From positions 8,139,501-8,203,500 of the forward strand of contig NC_089981.1 in the NCBI RefSeq assembly GCF_036417845.1: DNA of 64,000 bases, in the 5' to 3' direction. The notes beneath the pieces are model-generated. The model was not told where the DNA came from. It worked only from the letters and a program-made list of their open reading frames with translations, and ran no database searches. Position numbers and translations under genes: made by a program. Of the stretch, positions 59,946 through 64,000 are shown in pieces; position 1 is the first letter of the stretch, and every line of letters starts with the position of its first letter. The stretch comes from Apteryx mantelli (lineage: Eukaryota; Chordata; Aves; Apterygiformes; Apterygidae).

Positions 59946-62900
59946 GTGTACCCAGAATGCATTTTGTTCTTTCGGCTTTATCTGGTGGGATACAAAATGG
60001 AATATAATCCAGTATCTGATAAAAGACTACACTTCTTCCTATAAATTTTGCCCTGTAGACTTTCATAACAACGGTATTATCACTTTTAGGATCTACTCAG
60101 ACATTTAATTTTTTCCCCTCTCCCAGTGCATAGAAGTCTAGGCAGACTTGGCGTTGAAGGATCTTTCCATATACCTTGCATTACTATATTAAACAGTACC
60201 TCAGTACTTGCAGGAATGACTTACACACTGGTTCTATAGCGAGAGCTCACAAGAATATTTTAGCTGAATCTTATGCAGGAAATTCTTTACTGATAACCAT
60301 TCTAGCAATTCATTACTATGATCAGCTATGATTTTGTATAGGCCCTCCAGAAATGACAAAAGGTAAACCACTTGTGAAATCCATGCGCTACCTGAAGTGC
60401 ATGTGTAGCCAGGCATAAGAATGAGCACAAATTACCAGCACTACTTCGGAGAACAATCAAAAAAATCCCACTCTTGTTCCAGGAAGCATCCATGCATTTA
60501 TTTATTGCAATGCCACTTTCCCTCTGGGTGCACAGCTTGGTGTATATGTTACTGTTCCAACACTACCAACCAATAACTTTTGCAGTGTTAACGTGGATAA
60601 TATTGTTGATCAATCACTCCTAAAGCCTCTTCTCTATGTTTGCAGTGTGTGCCTCTTACAAAACTAAGACTCCCATGTATATGTTAGAAGATATGCTGGT
60701 ATTCTCCAAGGATTACCAAACACAGGTCTACCTTATGCAATGCTTGCATAGACCTTTGGCTGGAATAAATGCATGAGGTCCAGTTCTCTTTGTGGGTACT
60801 GCAGTAAGCCCTAGGACCATCAGAAATCACGTATCCCGTGAAGTTTTGAAACAGAGAATGGAGCTAGTCATTAGGTAATAAACCCAACAGATGCCAGAAA
60901 TGGACACAGTGAACAGATACATTTCATGTACGCCTAGGAGTAGAACTAGGGCTGTGCCCTTCCGTCTTCCCAAACTGGCTTAATGTGCTCTCCACTAGCT
61001 GAAAACTTTCCGAGTTACCCATCTTTTGTTGGACAGCCACAAGAGGGCAATACTTCATACAAAATCTCTCTGTGATACACAGCTCCAAAATACAGTGCTG
61101 TACAGATAGTCAAGTGATGATGTGCTAATACTAGCCAAACGAATGCACCTCCTGCCTGTGAGATGCTCCCTTTCTGGAACTTCTAACCTGAGACCTTACA
61201 TCTAGATCCCAGTGCTGATAATCCAATCCTGTCACAATGCAACGTCTGACATTCTGCTAAACCATACATTGCTAGCCATCAGCATGAAGTATGTGGTAAA
61301 GCTAACTATCTCATCAAAATACACACGTCTAAAAGGTAGTGGTGTAGTTGTATGTGAAAGTATAAACAAGTTCAAGGAGAGCTTCACGTCATGTATCTTA
61401 GAAACCTCTTTCAGGTTGGGATGCATTGCGCCTTCAAGGTGAGAGTCTCCCATGACTATGGAGAGAGCTTTGGGCTGCTGGCTCTCAGTGACACCTCTAG
61501 TTTTCAGATGTGTCATTGTAGGCATGTTCTTAGTTGTACCGGATAATTAAAAGTAGAAACATAGGGCAGTGTCTGAGATATGTTCTTAGCCAAATCTAAT
61601 GAGGCCTTCCAATTAACCAGGTTGGTTGTGATGTTGTTAGCCCAAGACTACAAAGGTCTAGGCTTGTGCATATGATGTTACTGATCCTCAAGATGCTTGT
61701 GAACTGTATGTGCCGCTATTATGTACCAAATGCAAATGTCAGCTTTAAGGCCTCAGGAAAATATCAGCAATTACCAAAAGCGTCCTCAGCTGTGTCTGTA
61801 TTATGCTGTTCTTTTTATCAGCTTTGTCATACGGTTACCAAGGCCTAGTGAATTTTACCTAAGTAGAGAAATATTTCATAAGAATAGCATTACTAGCCTC
61901 TCTCTATTCTAGATACTGAAATATTCAGTCCATATGCAATAATTGCAGTACTTGTGAAGTATTGCTCAGGAAAAAAAAAGGAGGCCTTTAGCCCAGTTGC
62001 AAGTAGATGTTACATATTGCTTGAAAAAAGGGTATTCTGCCTTTGGATAAAAATCCCATTTCACAGGTAGTATTCTTCACCTATGAATACTTCAAAGTAG
62101 TTTGGAGGTACTTGGGTGGTGCAACTCCCTCGAATGTTACTATTTCATACGCCTAACTTGCAGGATATATGTAGTGCAGCGTAAACTCCTTATTCCAGAT
62201 CTTATTAATCCAAATGGCTCTATCATCCAAAGCCACCTGCTACTACTCAACCTGCTTATTTTGGTATGGTCACCACAGGAAATTTCTAATTGAGGATGTG
62301 CACTTTAAATTACAGTTCTTCCATTTTGTTTTATGATGAAATAGTAATTAAAACAAAAAAAATCTCAGGAGTCTATTTGGAGAATACATGCATGCACTAG
62401 CTGATGATATGCTGGGCCCAGATAATCCCAGGTCTGTTGGGGGAGCAATTTAAATCAAAAGTTTTGAACACACACCTCTGAATTCAGTGAGTCCTTGGAA
62501 AAATAGTTCTTCCTTTGAGCCCTGCTTTCCAGGTCAACACCTCTCAGTGGCTTTTTTGGTCGCAGAAAACTCAGCCCTGGCCCTCTTGGCCCACCAGGAG
62601 AGTCTCTCTCCCTCTGTCACTTCAGAGGCCTCGCTCTGGCCAAGTCCTGCAGCACACTGCCCCCCTGCAACTCTCAGCTGTCTCCAATCTGCATTCAAAC
62701 TGCAGATTCCCTACCAAACTCCTGCCCTGCCAAAGGCACTTGCTCTCCAAAAGGCTCTCAAAGGTCAGGATGCTTGGGGCAACTGAAATCTCCTGGAGTT
62801 TCATCTCAATCCACAGTGCAGCAACCAGGACAAGACAAATAAGCAGCCATTCCCCCGGTGCCCAGCCACACACTTTTACATCTATACACTCATTATTATC

Positions 62901-64000
62901 GCAATTTCCTGGCTGTTTTTTTTTTTTTTCCCCCTAGATTTTGAGTCCTAGCTTTGGATCTCAAAGCAAATAGAAAGCTTGGAAGGAGAGGAAAAGTCTT
63001 TTTATGCATGCCATACTGCTGTTTTATTTAGGCCTCTTCTTTGCACTGTGCATGCTACTGCATTGTGTAACCCTGCAGACTGGTGCTTCCACCGAGGGTC
63101 CTTAGCCTTATACCTGAGGAGCTGTCACTATGGGGTTTATGTAGGCAGCAGAGGGGCAAGTGTTTGTGTGGAGAAGGGCTTTGTTCAGCCCTCTCATGCC
63201 ACACCAGGACTATGTTCCTGGAGTAATGCCATCAAAGCAATCTGATTTTGACTAATAGTGGGATTAATGAGCTTTGTCAGGTCTTGAGCTGTCCAACTAA
63301 GGATGCTCGTTATGAGCCCAGGCCAATTACAGACTTAGCTGCTGCCTTCAGACATGGGGCTGAGAACGATCCTTTTTTCTTTCGTGGCCATTTGTGTTTC
63401 AGACATAGAGACAAGATGCTCTGAGGTAGTTCTGTTGCAAGGGAATAATCCCTCCCTGCAGCTCACATTGCAGGTGGGCTCCATCCTCCCTGCTAGGCTC
63501 CCTCAGAATGTTCTTTATTCTAAAATTAAATGAAAAACTGGCTTTCTAATGAAAACTTTGTCCCCTGCTTTCCAGGTTCTGCAAAGGAGATGGAGTAGCA
63601 AGAAGAAATCTGCAGAGTAGGAGGCCTGGGACAGCAGAAGAAGAAAGGGAAACTTGTGAATTGACCTCATCTTTGCCAGAAACCATTTCTGAGTTTACTG
63701 CCTTTGCTATGTAGACCAAATTGGTCAGTCAGCTGTGTATCATTCCAGCAAAAAACAGAGTATTTCAAAACCAGCTCAGTCCAGGCAGTTTTAAGCTGCA
63801 GCCCCACTAGTGCAATGCAGGCAGGTCTGTTTGACCCATCATCTTTAAATGAAATAGATTAGACCGGGGTCTCTGTGGGGTTTTTGAGATACAGCAAAAG
63901 CATTGTAGAGATCCTGCCAGTTTTCACAGGCTGCTTTTCCTTCAAGGCGGTCTCTCACTGTCCCTAGATTAGAGCAATAATCACGTCTGACTGTAAGATG
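59946..64000. other. Outer part of right arm, no gene recognised
   Basis: Mirror of 26265-30325. No coding similarity seen. A poly(T) run of about 13 lies near 62917. Confidence 0.45.

Larger units (their letters stand above)
48447..64000 (-). repeat. Right arm of the giant inverted repeat (runs off the window)
   Basis: Reverse complement of 26265-41811. The inner edge is GTTCTC (48447-48452), the complement of the GAGAAC before the provirus. Compared with the left arm there is a net 13-base insertion at about 53135-53150 and scattered substitutions, somewhat denser near 53.0-53.2 and 61.2-62.9 kb. The last bases of the window still match the left arm, so the full arm is longer than 15.5 kb. 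Confidence 0.97.

Noticed and set aside
59811..60044. 77-residue open frame starting [14 protein letters not shown]
   Set aside because: It is a chance frame through a CR1 3' region; the mirror frame at 30227-30460 has the same origin.

Overview
This is vertebrate nuclear DNA, most probably from a bird. Genes are sparse, there are many intergenic homopolymer runs, CR1 retrotransposon fragments are present (one ends in the typical GATTCTATGATTCTAT tail at 13990-14006), and there is an alpharetrovirus-like provirus with a tRNA-Trp-type primer binding site. I cannot name the species. A crocodilian or turtle cannot be excluded, because CR1 is shared across sauropsids.

Layout. Positions 1-26264 are single-copy sequence with an olfactory receptor (OR) cluster: one intact OR4-like gene (2242-3177), one OR4-like pseudogene cut off in the second extracellular loop (7754-8243), and two frameshifted OR pseudogenes on the minus strand (11136-12152 and 17720-18605). 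From about 26265 to 41811, and again in reverse complement from 48447 to the end of the window, lies a very large, nearly identical inverted repeat. Each arm is at least 15.5 kb and the right arm runs off the window. Each arm carries the same set: a six-exon TRIM-family gene (RING, B-box, coiled coil, truncated PRY/SPRY), a CR1 open-reading-frame fragment, a TM6-TM7 OR remnant, an LTR-like element with a 142-bp tandem duplication, and CR1 3' fragments. The two TRIM genes are head to head.

The 6.6-kb spacer between the arms has three parts: an internally deleted provirus (41812-46113), a direct-orientation second copy of sequence found near 17.5 and 19.0-20.6 kb (46114-47757), and about 690 bp of unique sequence (47758-48446). 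The provirus has no target-site duplication. Its left flank matches an empty site in the right arm (48447) and its right flank matches a different empty site near the OR pseudogene (17497). The simplest reading is that it is a chimera of two proviruses joined by ectopic recombination, so the provirus edges are also rearrangement breakpoints.

How the parts work together. No operon-like co-operation is expected. The OR genes are chemosensory GPCRs. The TRIM genes belong to a family of E3 ligases and innate immune regulators that lies beside ORs in the MHC region of several vertebrates. In these copies two RING zinc ligands, the canonical exon 1 splice donor and half of SPRY are lost, so they may be decaying or have a non-ligase role. 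I found no convincing tRNA, rRNA or CRISPR feature.
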